DNA from: JABCZS01 sp041660525
GTDB lineage: Bacteria > Pseudomonadota > Gammaproteobacteria > JABCZS01
Assembly (NCBI GenBank): GCA_041660525.1
Contig: JBAZWD010000007.1
Span: 1 to 64,000, forward strand
DNA: 64,000 bases
Direction of reading: 5' to 3'
Below are positions 27,101 to 34,181 of the stretch, one piece after another. Numbering within the stretch: position 1 is the first letter of the stretch; each line of letters begins with the position of its first letter. The translations under genes and the position numbers were made by a program. A model generated the notes under the pieces. The model did no database searches and was not told the origin of the DNA. It worked only from the letters and a program-made list of their open reading frames with translations.

Positions 27101-27584
27101 TTTGCGCAACATCTTCATCGATATTACCGGAGTCAAATTCAAAGGGTAATAATTGACTGAAACGTTCCGCAGAAACTTTTGCAAGACCATGTTCTAATAC
27201 TGAAAAACCTATAGTCGCACCTAAGCGATACATTTCTTCGCCATATTCTGCGAGTACAGACATTGCTAAATCTTCATCTATTTCTTTGGTGTATTGAGCA
27301 TTTACGCTATAGCGATCTAAACTTCCGTAACCCATACCAAATGAGAAAGGGCCATCTAAACCCAATTGAGAACTCGTGACATCTAATGAAGACAGACTAT
27401 TATATTCAATCGGTTCTTCTAAACCAAAATAAGGTTCATCTTCTTGCGCATAAGCAGCAGGTATAAAGCTTAAATTTAAACAAAATAATGTAAAATAGGT
27501 GAGTGCCCTGCCCGGTAAGCTTTTACCCCAACGACGCATACTTGCATAAGCAGAAACATTATGTAGGCTATAAAGCTGCCTCAT
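21126..27584 (-). CDS. Giant surface protein: beta-barrel, 18 IPT/TIG repeats, two Big_2-like domains
   Basis: The start at 27584 (MRQLYSLHNV) is preferred: GGAAG lies upstream and it gives an extended signal peptide ending at AYAQ-ED; a frame open to 27716 adds a non-signal-like N-terminus. The product has about 2150 residues. Positions after the signal, about 50-380, alternate like barrel strands (FSFGMGYGSLDRYSVNAQ, ATIGFSVLEHG, VGLQVGFDFGLGG). About 390-1940 hold 18 IPT/TIG repeats of ~80-90 residues with the hallmark SGP..GGT.VTITGTNF...VKFG..., then APAG and GGTS. Two Big_2-like domains follow (WSSQNSQIASVNSQGYVQG and WSSLDHNIAVIDNEGNITA). Barrel first and Ig-like repeats last is the inverse-autotransporter (intimin/invasin) plan, so it is probably an exposed adhesin. 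Confidence 0.85.
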   Translation of the reverse strand: MRQLYSLHNVSAYASMRRWGKSLPGRALTYFTLFCLNLSFIPAAYAQEDEPYFGLEEPIEYNSLSSLDVTSSQLGLDGPFSFGMGYGSLDRYSVNAQYTKEIDEDLAMSVLAEYGEEMYRLGATIGFSVLEHGLAKVSAERFSQLLPFEFDSGNIDEDVAQNAYGIRYQHSLDNNFMQNINFGAYYANAPNVALDPVIFDVSGVAAINYRNIAGATSTGLDMGSSFRLSPSTELSAQVYYDDVRYNTEFTDDSSFDGSGLGGELGVKQLLSDRIAVSAVGSVRELYDVYTVGISWLPPSLPSAEVALLGQRIVSQNETPDNNIVGLQVGFDFGLGGTGPRYALSNLNTSKDIEQWTSTPAVYMEQVLAVAEQYSEFLSGSKVSEDATLTSTGPVITSISETTGPIEGGTELILLGTGFTDAVEVKFGEALGVEMVVVDDTQITVMTPAGEEGVVNVSVATPVGISGAQEENQFKYTLAPLVTGLSPSSGPITAGTSVTITGSGFTGLVGAAAVKFGATNASSYVVNSATQITAVAPAHVAGVVQVIVTGTGGASPSNPPFDQYTYVAVPTITGISPTSGPTTGGTSVVITGANFVGVTAVKFGVNNATSYTVDSATQITATAPAGAAGVIDIRVTAVGGTSAVVAADKYTYIAAPTVTVVAPNAGPLAGGNSVVLTGTSFTGATVVKFGTVNATSFTVNSATKITAVAPAGTAGTVNITVTTVGGTSATSAANQYTYVAAPSVTGLSPSSGPLTAGTSVVITGTNFINVSGVTAVKFGATNASSYVVNSATQITAVAPAHVAGVVQVIVKAAGGASLSNPPSDQYTYVAAPTVTVVAPNAGPLAGGNSVVLTGTNFTGATAVKFGMVAATSFTVNSATKITAVAPAGTAGTVNITVTTVGGTSATSAANQYTYAAAPSITLLTPNTGPTTGVTSVVITGTNFINVSGAAAVKFGTTNASSYVVNSATQITAVAPAGAAGVVDVQVTAAGGTSAIVAADQYTYVAAPTITVISPTSGPTTGGTTVVITGTNFVGVTGAAAVKFGANNATSYTVDSATQITAVAPAGVAGLVNIRVTGTGGTSAIVAADRYTYVAAPTITVVTPNAGPLAGGNSVVLTGTNFVGVTGAAAVKFGGNNATSYTVNSATKITAIAPAGAAGTVDISVTGTGGTSAIVAADQYTYAAVPTITLLAPNTGPTTGGNSVVITGTNFINVSGAAAVKFGTTNASSYVVNSATQITAIAPVRAAGVVDVRVTAAGGTSAIVAADKYTYVVPPPTITLVNPNVGPLTGATTVVITGTNFVGVTGAAAVKFGANNATSYTVNSATQITAIAPAGAAGTVDIRVTGTGGTSAIVAADQYTYIPVPTITSVNPNSGNPAGGDTVTVSGSGFVAGKTQVSFGGVLGTSVNVTSPSALTVTTPAGVGSVNVVVTTPGGQSTDTVIFNYTPTVASLSPTAGPAAGSTLVTISGSGFVNGATTVYFGSDQGVNVNVVNSNNLTVESPSGIGMVNVTVETAGGTSTQTIPYQFVPSISSLSPTQGPVAGGTLVTITGTGFEAGNTMVRFGNSSVSATVSVTSSTSLEVTSPPGSAGSVDVTVTTSGGTSTEYIEFTYDPVPTVIELVPAFGPEAGQTLVNIIGSGFVENNTQVYFGAAQGTNVNVTSPNTLTVTSPAGTGPVNVTVETPGGISTQTVIYTYTPTVSSLSPTSGPAAGSTLVTVSGSGFINGATTVNFGTAQGTNVNVTGPNSLTVFSPPGIGAVNVTVETAGGISTQIVPYNYVPSINNVSPIVGPLTGGELVIISGTGFETGTTVNFGSNSIVANVISSTQLTVRSPAGSSGSVPLSVTTAGGTSTESFTFTFEGPPTVSGLTPNTGPVHGGTSVTITGTNFVGASAVNFGDTPATFTYVSPTQIIATSPSHVEGAVFVTVTTPVGTSATSINSEFVYNPLVSITVTPGNSSIGMDTITSFVATGIYLNGETKDLTSQVAWSSQNSQIASVNSQGYVQGVNAGTTTIIAQDSIFAPKSDPIIVGTTEVTVVSLPNSSSSSSLESTRAMNTPIQAMRKIATPKIVEPLVVTLEVAEHILIVGESMPVYAIAAYGDVTQNIADWVSWSSLDHNIAVIDNEGNITAIAPGETEIIANFVDMTQVITIKVVSE
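23500..26150 (-). repeat. Tandem IPT/TIG-coding repeats (~260 bp units)
   Basis: Ten successive units in the giant gene (protein repeats 2-11) are very similar at DNA level and alternate between a few types. One type begins TVTVVAPNAGPLAGGNSVV (repeats 4 and 6), another carries the SNPP insertion (repeats 2 and 5). The units at either end (1 and 12-18) have diverged. Recent tandem duplication of one- or two-unit blocks is the simplest reading. Edges are approximate. Confidence 0.8.
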
Positions 27585-27760
27585 TTTTTGAAGTCTTCCA
27601 TGAGCATAAGAAATATAAACATATTTAAACTTAGTCGCTAGATATTTATTTAGGTAGATAAGGAAAACCACATGTATGCGGAGTTTACCATAGGTTAATA
27701 GAGTTATTAAAGACACATATGTTATATTGGTATGATTATTTTCTTAAGATAAAGATAATT

Positions 27761-29251
27761 ATGCCCTTATCGTCGAAACAGCTCGCCTACATCGCTGACT
27801 ACATGCCACAGATTGTGTGGATCACAAATGAAATCGGTGAATTAACGTATTGCAATCAACGCTGGGTAGAATTTACCGGTCTTAGCCTTGAGGCAACACT
27901 TCAAGGTGAATGGGATAAAGTGGTTCACCCGGATGACATTCTTATTGCTATGGAGGCATGGGCGCAAGCGATACAAAACCCCAAACTGTATGAAGCTGAA
28001 ACACGTTTAAAGCGCGCGAGCGATAATACCTATCGTTGTCATTTAGTCAGAGGTTACCCAGTACGAAATGCGTTGAATCAAGTTGAGGGTTGGGTTGGAA
28101 CCAGTACCGATATTCACGATTATAAAAATCTACAAAATCACCTTGAAGAAATAAGTGGGCATTTAACATTAGCTTTAGAGTCAGCACAGATTGGTACTTG
28201 GAGCCGTAATCTTAAAGACAATAAACTCTATTGGGATGATAATACTTATAAAATACTGGGCTTGAAAGACCATAAACTACCTATCACTTATGAAGAATAT
28301 AAAAACAACATTATTCACCCTCTAGATCGTGAAAAGTCCATGGACTCGGTTAAAACTGCCATGGAAAATCAGCAAGGATTTGACTGTGAATATCGTATTA
28401 TTTGGCCAGATGGTTCCATCCGCACGATAATATCAAAAGGTAGATACCATAAAGATCAATCGGGTAAAAATATCAAATTAATAGGCGTTTGTTTTGATGT
28501 CACTGACCGTAAGCAAACTCAAACTTTAATACATCAAAATCAACTTGATTTTGCCCAGCAATCCAAACAAAGTTCAATATCTGAAATAGCATCATCACTC
28601 GCTCATGAGTTAACTCAGCCGATTGCTGCGATTTCAATGTTTACCCAAGAATGCATTAATCAGCTTGAAAATCAAAAATATAATTTTGATAATTTTTTAT
28701 TTGCATTAAAAGAATCTGCTATACAAACCCACCGTGCAGGTGAAATTATTCACCGCATTAAAAATTCAGTACAAAAACGCTTATTAGTATTAAAGCCTGC
28801 TGATTTTAATGAAATTATTTATGAATCTATTAAATTCATCAATTATGAAAAAAATGATCACTGTATTGAAATTAAAATTCAAACATCACCAGAACTCCCA
28901 TTGATCAATATGGATAGAATTCAAATACAACAAGTGCTCATTAACTTATTACGCAATGCATTAGAAGCACTGCAGGAACATCGCGCGATCAATCCTCATA
29001 TAGAAGTTATCTGTAAAATCAATGACAATATGCTCACCACAGAAATTGTCGACAATGGCCCCGGGTTTCCACCCGAAATTGAATATCAAATAGATAATAT
29101 TATGAGCACAAAAACAAGCGGCATGGGCATAGGCTTATTTATTTGTCGCAGTATTATTGAAGCGCATGGTGGCAAATTAACTCTAGGCCCATCAAATGAA
29201 GGTGGCGCACAAGTACAATTCAAAATCCCTGTATACAAGGAGAACGCATAA
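27761..29251 (+). CDS. PAS-domain sensor histidine kinase (FixL/DctB-like)
   Basis: The start at 27761 (MPLSSKQLAYIADYMPQIVW) fits a PAS domain start; an upstream in-frame ATG at 27719 adds 14 residues, and neither has a clear ribosome-binding site. The product has 496 residues. There are two PAS domains (about 10-120 and 135-250), a HisKA-type dimerisation helix with phospho-acceptor H282 in SSLAHELTQPIAAI, and an HATPase domain (N box LLRNALEAL, G1 DNGPGFP, G2 GMGIGLFICRSI). No transmembrane segment is seen, so it is cytoplasmic. It overlaps the next gene by one base, making a two-component pair. The signal is unknown; no haem-binding residue is identified. Confidence 0.88.
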   Translation: MPLSSKQLAYIADYMPQIVWITNEIGELTYCNQRWVEFTGLSLEATLQGEWDKVVHPDDILIAMEAWAQAIQNPKLYEAETRLKRASDNTYRCHLVRGYPVRNALNQVEGWVGTSTDIHDYKNLQNHLEEISGHLTLALESAQIGTWSRNLKDNKLYWDDNTYKILGLKDHKLPITYEEYKNNIIHPLDREKSMDSVKTAMENQQGFDCEYRIIWPDGSIRTIISKGRYHKDQSGKNIKLIGVCFDVTDRKQTQTLIHQNQLDFAQQSKQSSISEIASSLAHELTQPIAAISMFTQECINQLENQKYNFDNFLFALKESAIQTHRAGEIIHRIKNSVQKRLLVLKPADFNEIIYESIKFINYEKNDHCIEIKIQTSPELPLINMDRIQIQQVLINLLRNALEALQEHRAINPHIEVICKINDNMLTTEIVDNGPGFPPEIEYQIDNIMSTKTSGMGIGLFICRSIIEAHGGKLTLGPSNEGGAQVQFKIPVYKENA

Positions 29252-29859
29252 TGCCCAATACTGTTTTTATTGTCGAAGATGATCCGGGCATTTGCACCGC
29301 ATTGGAATGGTTATTTAAATCAGTGGCATTACCCACGCGCATTTTTCACAATGGCGTGGATTTTCTAAATCACTATCAAAGTAATTGGAATGGATGCTTG
29401 TTACTCGATATTCGCATGCCGCAAATGAGTGGTCTTGAGTTACAAGATCATTTAAATGGTTTGAATAATCAGCTGCCGATTATTTTCATGACCGGTCATG
29501 GTGATATTCCTCTTGCCGTACGCGCCATGAAAGCAGGCGCTTTTGATTTTATTACCAAACCATTTAATAATCAAAATTTAATTGAACTTATTCATCAAGC
29601 CCTTAAAAAAAATGTAAAACAAAAACCACACATGAGTTCAAGTGCATTCATCGAAAAATATTCTAAACTAACCCGCCGAGAATTAGAGGTTCTAAAATGC
29701 ATAGTTGAAGGCCAACTCAACAAACAAATTGCTTCAAGCCTCAATATTTCAATCTCTACAGTTGAAATGCATCGCGCCAATCTAATGGATAAACTCGGCG
29801 TTAAATCGATAGTTGATTTAATTAAACATTACACTTTGAATGAAAGTGCCCTGCCTTAG
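29251..29859 (+). CDS. FixJ-like response regulator with LuxR-type DNA-binding domain
   Basis: This 202-residue regulator has a receiver domain (acidic pair E9-D11 region FIVEDD, phospho-acceptor D53 in LLLDIRMP, conserved T in FMTGHGDI and K in TKPF) and a C-terminal LuxR/FixJ helix-turn-helix (LTRRELEVLKCIVEGQLNKQIA...). It is the cognate partner of the kinase whose stop its ATG overlaps. Regulated genes are unknown; the pil operon begins about 740 bp downstream, which is suggestive only. Confidence 0.9.
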   Translation: MPNTVFIVEDDPGICTALEWLFKSVALPTRIFHNGVDFLNHYQSNWNGCLLLDIRMPQMSGLELQDHLNGLNNQLPIIFMTGHGDIPLAVRAMKAGAFDFITKPFNNQNLIELIHQALKKNVKQKPHMSSSAFIEKYSKLTRRELEVLKCIVEGQLNKQIASSLNISISTVEMHRANLMDKLGVKSIVDLIKHYTLNESALP

Positions 29860-30242
29860 GTAGGCTTATCTGTAAAAATCGGATCTAAACTATCAGCATC
29901 TATCGGTTTATTAAAAACCCGATTAATCCCTGCCGCAGTAAAAAGATGCGGGGGATACTTATCCGGAGTAGCGGTTAAGGCAATAATTTCCACCGGTTTC
30001 TTTTTACGTGCGTGTTCAAACTCACGAATTAAACGTGCCACTTCAAAACCACTGATATCGGGTAAGTTAATATCCAAAAGCACCATATCATAATGGTAAT
30101 AACGATAAAGGCTAAGACCGTCTGAGCCATCACAGGCGGCATCGACATTAAATCCCGCATGATCCAGTAACTCACGTTCAGCGAATTGAACCATGATGTC
30201 GTCTTCTATCAACAATATTTTCTTTTGAGAGCGTGTATACAT
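29856..30242 (-). CDS. Single-domain response regulator
   Basis: The protein has 128 residues and only a receiver domain: LLIEDD near the N-terminus, phospho-acceptor D57 in MVLLDINLPD, then TATPD and NKPID (the conserved K). It has no output domain, so it would work by protein contact or as a phosphate sink, as CheY-type proteins do. It converges on the FixJ-like gene with a four-base overlap of the 3' ends. A partner kinase is not obvious; the adjacent PAS kinase is a possibility. Confidence 0.85.
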   Translation of the reverse strand: MYTRSQKKILLIEDDIMVQFAERELLDHAGFNVDAACDGSDGLSLYRYYHYDMVLLDINLPDISGFEVARLIREFEHARKKKPVEIIALTATPDKYPPHLFTAAGINRVFNKPIDADSLDPIFTDKPT

Positions 30243-30279
30243 ATTATTCCACCTTAATAGTAATTAAACGTACTTAAGT

Positions 30280-30480
30280 GTGGGCGCACTCACGCTCCGC
30301 CAATGCCATCTGCTCGTGCTGTCTTCTTATTTATTGCATTTACAAATCTTCGTCTGTTTATGCAATCAAGAGGATGGCACGAATGGTGCCAATATTGTAA
30401 GATATAGGTAGCCATTAGCAGTGTCCTAGACTGACTGGTGGTTAGTGAGGTGTCAGATGTTCCACGCATCTGGCGCCCAC
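30280..30480. other. Hairpin-rich intergenic stretch, possible structured RNA
   Basis: The 355-bp gap between the divergent single-domain regulator and pilB holds no convincing gene. The ends pair (GTGGGCGC 30280-30287 with GCGCCCAC 30473-30480). Inside are TGGCAC-GAATG-GTGCCA (30375-30391), CAGATG-TTCCACG-CATCTG (about 30454-30472) and a TTGCAT...ATGCAA stem (about 30334-30364). G/C content is visibly higher than the flanks. It could be a small RNA on either strand or a mobile repeat; it does not match any RNA family I recognise (not tmRNA, 6S or RNase P). Confidence 0.4.
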
Positions 30481-30597
30481 GTTTATATTTCATACTATTT
30501 TTAAGAATAAATCAAGTTTTTCATAACAAATTCTTCAGGTATTGCAAATGACTTCATACCTGTTTGGAACTAAAAAAATATTAATGCAGGAAATCGA

Positions 30598-31644
30598 ATG
30601 AACACTAACACTTTGCCTTTTGTGCACATTGAGCATATTCACGATGTTATTTTGTATGCGCATCAACAGTTTGCCTCTGATATTCATTTTGAACCCAAAG
30701 ATGGTGATTATCAGATACGTCTACGCATTAATGGTTTATTAAAAAATATTTATATAGGCCCAATACATCATGCGCAGCGATTAACTACACAACTTAAAGT
30801 GATGGCGCAATTAGATATTGCAGAACAACGTTTGCCACAAGATGGACGCATTGCATTTAATTTATCAACGCATACTTTAGATATTCGCGTGAGTAGCTGC
30901 CCTACGCTTTATGGTGAAAAAATTGTATTGCGTTTACTTGATCCCAAAGCGCATATTCGTAATTTTGTGCAATTGGGTTTAAATCATGAGCAATCTACAT
31001 TATTAACTCATGCACTGGCTAAACCACATGGTTTAATTTTAGTAACGGGTCCTACTGGTAGTGGCAAAACAACCACTTTATATAGTGCTTTAAATACGTT
31101 GAATCATACAACGCATAACATTGCCACCGTGGAAGATCCCGTAGAAATTACACTACCCGGCATTAACCAAGTACCGGTGCAAGCTAAAATTAATTTATCA
31201 TTTGCGAGAATTTTACGAAGTTTATTACGTCAAGATCCCGATATTATTATGATAGGTGAAATTCGCGATCAAGAAACTGCGCAAATTGCGATTCAAGCAG
31301 CACAAACGGGACATTTAGTGTTATCCACTCTACACACTTCTAATGCATTAGAAGCTGTTACTCGGCTTGAAAACATGGGTATTTCGCGTTATGAATTATT
31401 AAGCACACTCCATTTAATTATTGCGCAACGTTTATTACGCACACAAACCAGTCGTATTGGCATTTATGAATGTTTACCTATCACAGCTTTAGTAAAAAAA
31501 TATATTTTAGCGCATCAAGAATTATCTTATGTAGAATTACAAAAATATGAAAGCCTGACAACTTTACATGAAGCAGCGCTGGATAAAGTTTCACAAAATT
31601 TAGTTACTCTTGAAGAAGTCAATCGTGTGGTGCCTTATGAATAA
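30598..31644 (+). CDS. pilB: Type II/IV secretion ATPase, short form (PilB/HofB-like)
   Basis: At 348 residues the protein keeps the N2-like and ATPase core of GspE/PilB. Walker A is GPTGSGKTTT (151-160), the Asp box LRQDPDIIMIGEIRD, and the His box HLVLSTLHTSNA. It lacks the N-terminal N1 domain of full-length PilB (about 570 residues). The C-terminal zinc-binding cysteines are also absent: the stretch is LLRTQTSRIGIYE without CxxC. It forms an operon with pilC and pilD (8-base and 1-base overlaps). It probably powers type IV pilus assembly or a related pseudopilus, but the reduction raises doubt about full function. Confidence 0.85.
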   Translation: MNTNTLPFVHIEHIHDVILYAHQQFASDIHFEPKDGDYQIRLRINGLLKNIYIGPIHHAQRLTTQLKVMAQLDIAEQRLPQDGRIAFNLSTHTLDIRVSSCPTLYGEKIVLRLLDPKAHIRNFVQLGLNHEQSTLLTHALAKPHGLILVTGPTGSGKTTTLYSALNTLNHTTHNIATVEDPVEITLPGINQVPVQAKINLSFARILRSLLRQDPDIIMIGEIRDQETAQIAIQAAQTGHLVLSTLHTSNALEAVTRLENMGISRYELLSTLHLIIAQRLLRTQTSRIGIYECLPITALVKKYILAHQELSYVELQKYESLTTLHEAALDKVSQNLVTLEEVNRVVPYE

Positions 31645-32809
31645 AAAAATCTATCGTTTTTCCTATCAAGGCTGGGATCATCAGGGGCATGCTGTTCATG
31701 ATCATATTGAAGCGGAACATATTTTAATTGCTAAAAATAATTTAGAGTCCCAAGGTTATTTAATTAAAAAAATAAAACGTACGATTTTTACGCAAGGATT
31801 TTCTTTTAATGCGCAAGATTTACTACGCGCAACGCAGCAATTGACAGTTTTAATTAATGCTTCATTGCCCTTGGTTTTTTGTTTAACGACTTTAGGTAAA
31901 CCCTTTAAAAATATGGTCCCTCTCATACAGCAAGGTAAAAATTTAACTGCGGCGCTACAAATATACTCCCATCTCTTCCCGTATTATTTTATTTATTTAA
32001 TTCAAGTCGGCGAGGAAAGTGGGCAATTAGGCAAAGTGCTTGGGCAGCTGGCTACTTATCAAGAAAAAATGCTTATACGCGCGCAACAATTTAAAAAGGC
32101 TTTACTGTATCCCACATTTGTATTTTCCTTAAGCCTTGTGATTACTTTGGCTTTATTAATTTTCATTGTCCCACAGTTTCAATTATTATTTGCTAATGTC
32201 ACCGAACCATTACCGCCCATGACACAATTTGTATTTCATTTATCTGATATTTTACAAAAAATTAACATGATGTCTGTTTTAGTTTTGTTAATAATTAGTT
32301 ATTTTATTTTTAAGTTTTTGAGCAAAAATAATAAGTGCATGCAAATAACGCAAGATTTTCTGTATTACTTACCCCTTATCGGTAAGATTATCCATGATAA
32401 TCAACAAACACGTTATTTGCGTAGTCTGAGCGTAGCGATGCAAGCGGGTTTACCATTGATTCAATCTTTACAATTGGCCGCACAAGTTATGGTGGGGACG
32501 CGTTTATCACGAAAAATTACTTCAATCTGTGAACAAGTAGCCTCCGGTCTTAGCCTAAAACAAAGCTTTACCCAAACTGCACAATTTTCTGATATCGTTG
32601 TACAATTAATAGCAATTGGCGAACAAACCAGTTGCGTGCCCGTGTTATTAGCACAATGTGCAGATGTATTAGAGCAACATGTGGATCAACATCTACAACG
32701 CATCACCAGTTTGTTGCAACCGATCTTGATCGTAGGCTTAGGGATTATTTTGGGCAGCTTGATTATTGCGTTATATTTGCCGGTATTTAAATTAGGGACT
32801 TTATATTAA
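31637..32809 (+). CDS. pilC: Type IV pilus inner-membrane platform protein
   Basis: The start at 31637 overlaps the pilB stop by 8 bases; an upstream in-frame start would overlap more deeply. The product has 390 residues, as in the PilC/GspF family. It shows the two GspF domains (about 60-180 and 265-390), each with a membrane segment, and motifs QVGEESGQLGKVL and IAIGEQTSCVPVLL, the paired G/E motifs of the family. It is the polytopic platform on which the ATPase acts. Confidence 0.88.
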   Translation: MNKKIYRFSYQGWDHQGHAVHDHIEAEHILIAKNNLESQGYLIKKIKRTIFTQGFSFNAQDLLRATQQLTVLINASLPLVFCLTTLGKPFKNMVPLIQQGKNLTAALQIYSHLFPYYFIYLIQVGEESGQLGKVLGQLATYQEKMLIRAQQFKKALLYPTFVFSLSLVITLALLIFIVPQFQLLFANVTEPLPPMTQFVFHLSDILQKINMMSVLVLLIISYFIFKFLSKNNKCMQITQDFLYYLPLIGKIIHDNQQTRYLRSLSVAMQAGLPLIQSLQLAAQVMVGTRLSRKITSICEQVASGLSLKQSFTQTAQFSDIVVQLIAIGEQTSCVPVLLAQCADVLEQHVDQHLQRITSLLQPILIVGLGIILGSLIIALYLPVFKLGTLY

Positions 32810-33531
32810 TGGAATTTATTATTGTAGTTTTTGTGGGTTTAGTCATCGGCAGTTTTTTAAATGTAGTTATTTATCGGCTGCCCCGTTCATTGAATGTGGC
32901 ACTGCCCGCATCGCATTGCCCAAAATGTAAAACACCGCTGCGTTATTGGCAAAATATTCCCATCATCAGTTTTTTTATATTAAAAGGCCGCTGCCATACA
33001 TGCAAAGCGCCGATTTCTTATCGTTATGTCTTTATTGAAATACTAACTATGGTCTTAAGTATGGTTGCACTCATGCAATTTGGCTGGCAACTCTTATTAT
33101 TGCCGGTATTGTTATTTACTTATGCTTTAATTGCCCTGACATTTATTGATATCGATGAGCAGATTTTACCCGATAGCATCACGCTGTCTTTATTATGGAT
33201 AGGTCTTGCGCTGAATTCTTTTAATGTTTTGGCCACACCTCTTGAAGCAATCTGGGGCGCGATCATTGGATTTTCTGCACTTTGGTTGATTAATTATTTA
33301 TATTCTCTATTTCGAAAACGCGATGGTATTGGGATGGGTGATCAAAAATTATTAGCCGCTATAGGTGCTTGGTTAGGTGCTTCGGCACTTGCGCCTGTTA
33401 TAATGATTGCATCTTTATTAGGTTTATTGATTGCACTTATTTTAATGATGTTAAAACGCTTAGATTATAATGCACCGATACCTTTTGGACCTTTTTTAGC
33501 TTTAGCCGCTTGGGGATATTTAATATGTTAG
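32809..33531 (+). CDS. pilD: Prepilin leader peptidase/N-methyltransferase
   Basis: PilD cleaves and methylates prepilins. The 240-residue membrane protein begins VGLVIGSFLNVVIYRLPR, the family start. It has four zinc-site cysteines, C37 and C40 (CPKC) and C62 and C65 (CHTC). The two aspartate motifs of this aspartyl protease are present (IDIDEQILPDS and GMGDQKLLAAIGAWLG). The gene starts on the last base of pilC's stop codon. The operon coaE follows with a 7-base overlap. Confidence 0.93.
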   Translation: MEFIIVVFVGLVIGSFLNVVIYRLPRSLNVALPASHCPKCKTPLRYWQNIPIISFFILKGRCHTCKAPISYRYVFIEILTMVLSMVALMQFGWQLLLLPVLLFTYALIALTFIDIDEQILPDSITLSLLWIGLALNSFNVLATPLEAIWGAIIGFSALWLINYLYSLFRKRDGIGMGDQKLLAAIGAWLGASALAPVIMIASLLGLLIALILMMLKRLDYNAPIPFGPFLALAAWGYLIC

Positions 33532-34127
33532 TTGTAGGTTTAACCGGTGGTATTGGCAGCGGGAAATCTGCTGCTGCGCGTTTTTTTTCTGAATTAAATA
33601 TCAACGTCATTGATGCGGATCAGATTGCAAAAGAATTACTGGCGCAAACATCCATTAATGCGGCTGTTATTGACCATTTTGGCGCGAGTATTTGCGATAA
33701 ACAAGGCCAGCTTAATCGCTATAAGTTACGCGAAGTGATTTTTTCGGATCCAAATCAGCGCCTATGGCTCAATGATTTTCTACATCCGAAAATCCGAGAG
33801 CAAATTATTGCGGCAATAGCCAAGTCCACTACGCCCTACACAGTTGTTGTCATTCCCTTATTGGTTGAAACCCAAAAAGAAAATTATGTGAATCGTATTT
33901 TGGTTATCGACGCACCAGAACCCCTACAAATAAGTAGATTAACTAACCGTGACGGTATTACTGTCCCCGAGGCACGCCTAATGTTAGATGCACAAAGCCC
34001 GCGCAAAACGCGGTTGGCCTTGGCCAATGATATTGTTGAAAATACCGACACTTTGGCTAGCCTGAAAAACAAAATCCAACATTTACACGGTTATTATTTA
34101 CAAATCGCCAAAAATGTAAAAAAATAG
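33525..34127 (+). CDS. coaE: Dephospho-CoA kinase
   Basis: CoaE adds the 3'-phosphate of coenzyme A in the last step of the pathway. The start at 33525 (MLVVGLTGGIGSGKS) overlaps the pilD stop and puts the P-loop GGIGSGKS at the N-terminus, as in the family. Next are DADQIAKELL, the CoA-binding HPKIRE and PLLVE. At 200 residues it is complete. The pil-coaE-zapD order is conserved in many gammaproteobacteria. Confidence 0.94.
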   Translation: MLVVGLTGGIGSGKSAAARFFSELNINVIDADQIAKELLAQTSINAAVIDHFGASICDKQGQLNRYKLREVIFSDPNQRLWLNDFLHPKIREQIIAAIAKSTTPYTVVVIPLLVETQKENYVNRILVIDAPEPLQISRLTNRDGITVPEARLMLDAQSPRKTRLALANDIVENTDTLASLKNKIQHLHGYYLQIAKNVKK

Positions 34128-34181
34128 AGAAAAAACAAGAAAATATGACTATAATTTGAAAAACTTAGGCAATAGAGTCTT

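Noticed and set aside
30290..30493. A 67-codon minus-strand frame upstream of pilB
   Set aside because: It coincides with the hairpin-rich stretch and has no protein-like composition or ribosome-binding site; a structural explanation fits better.
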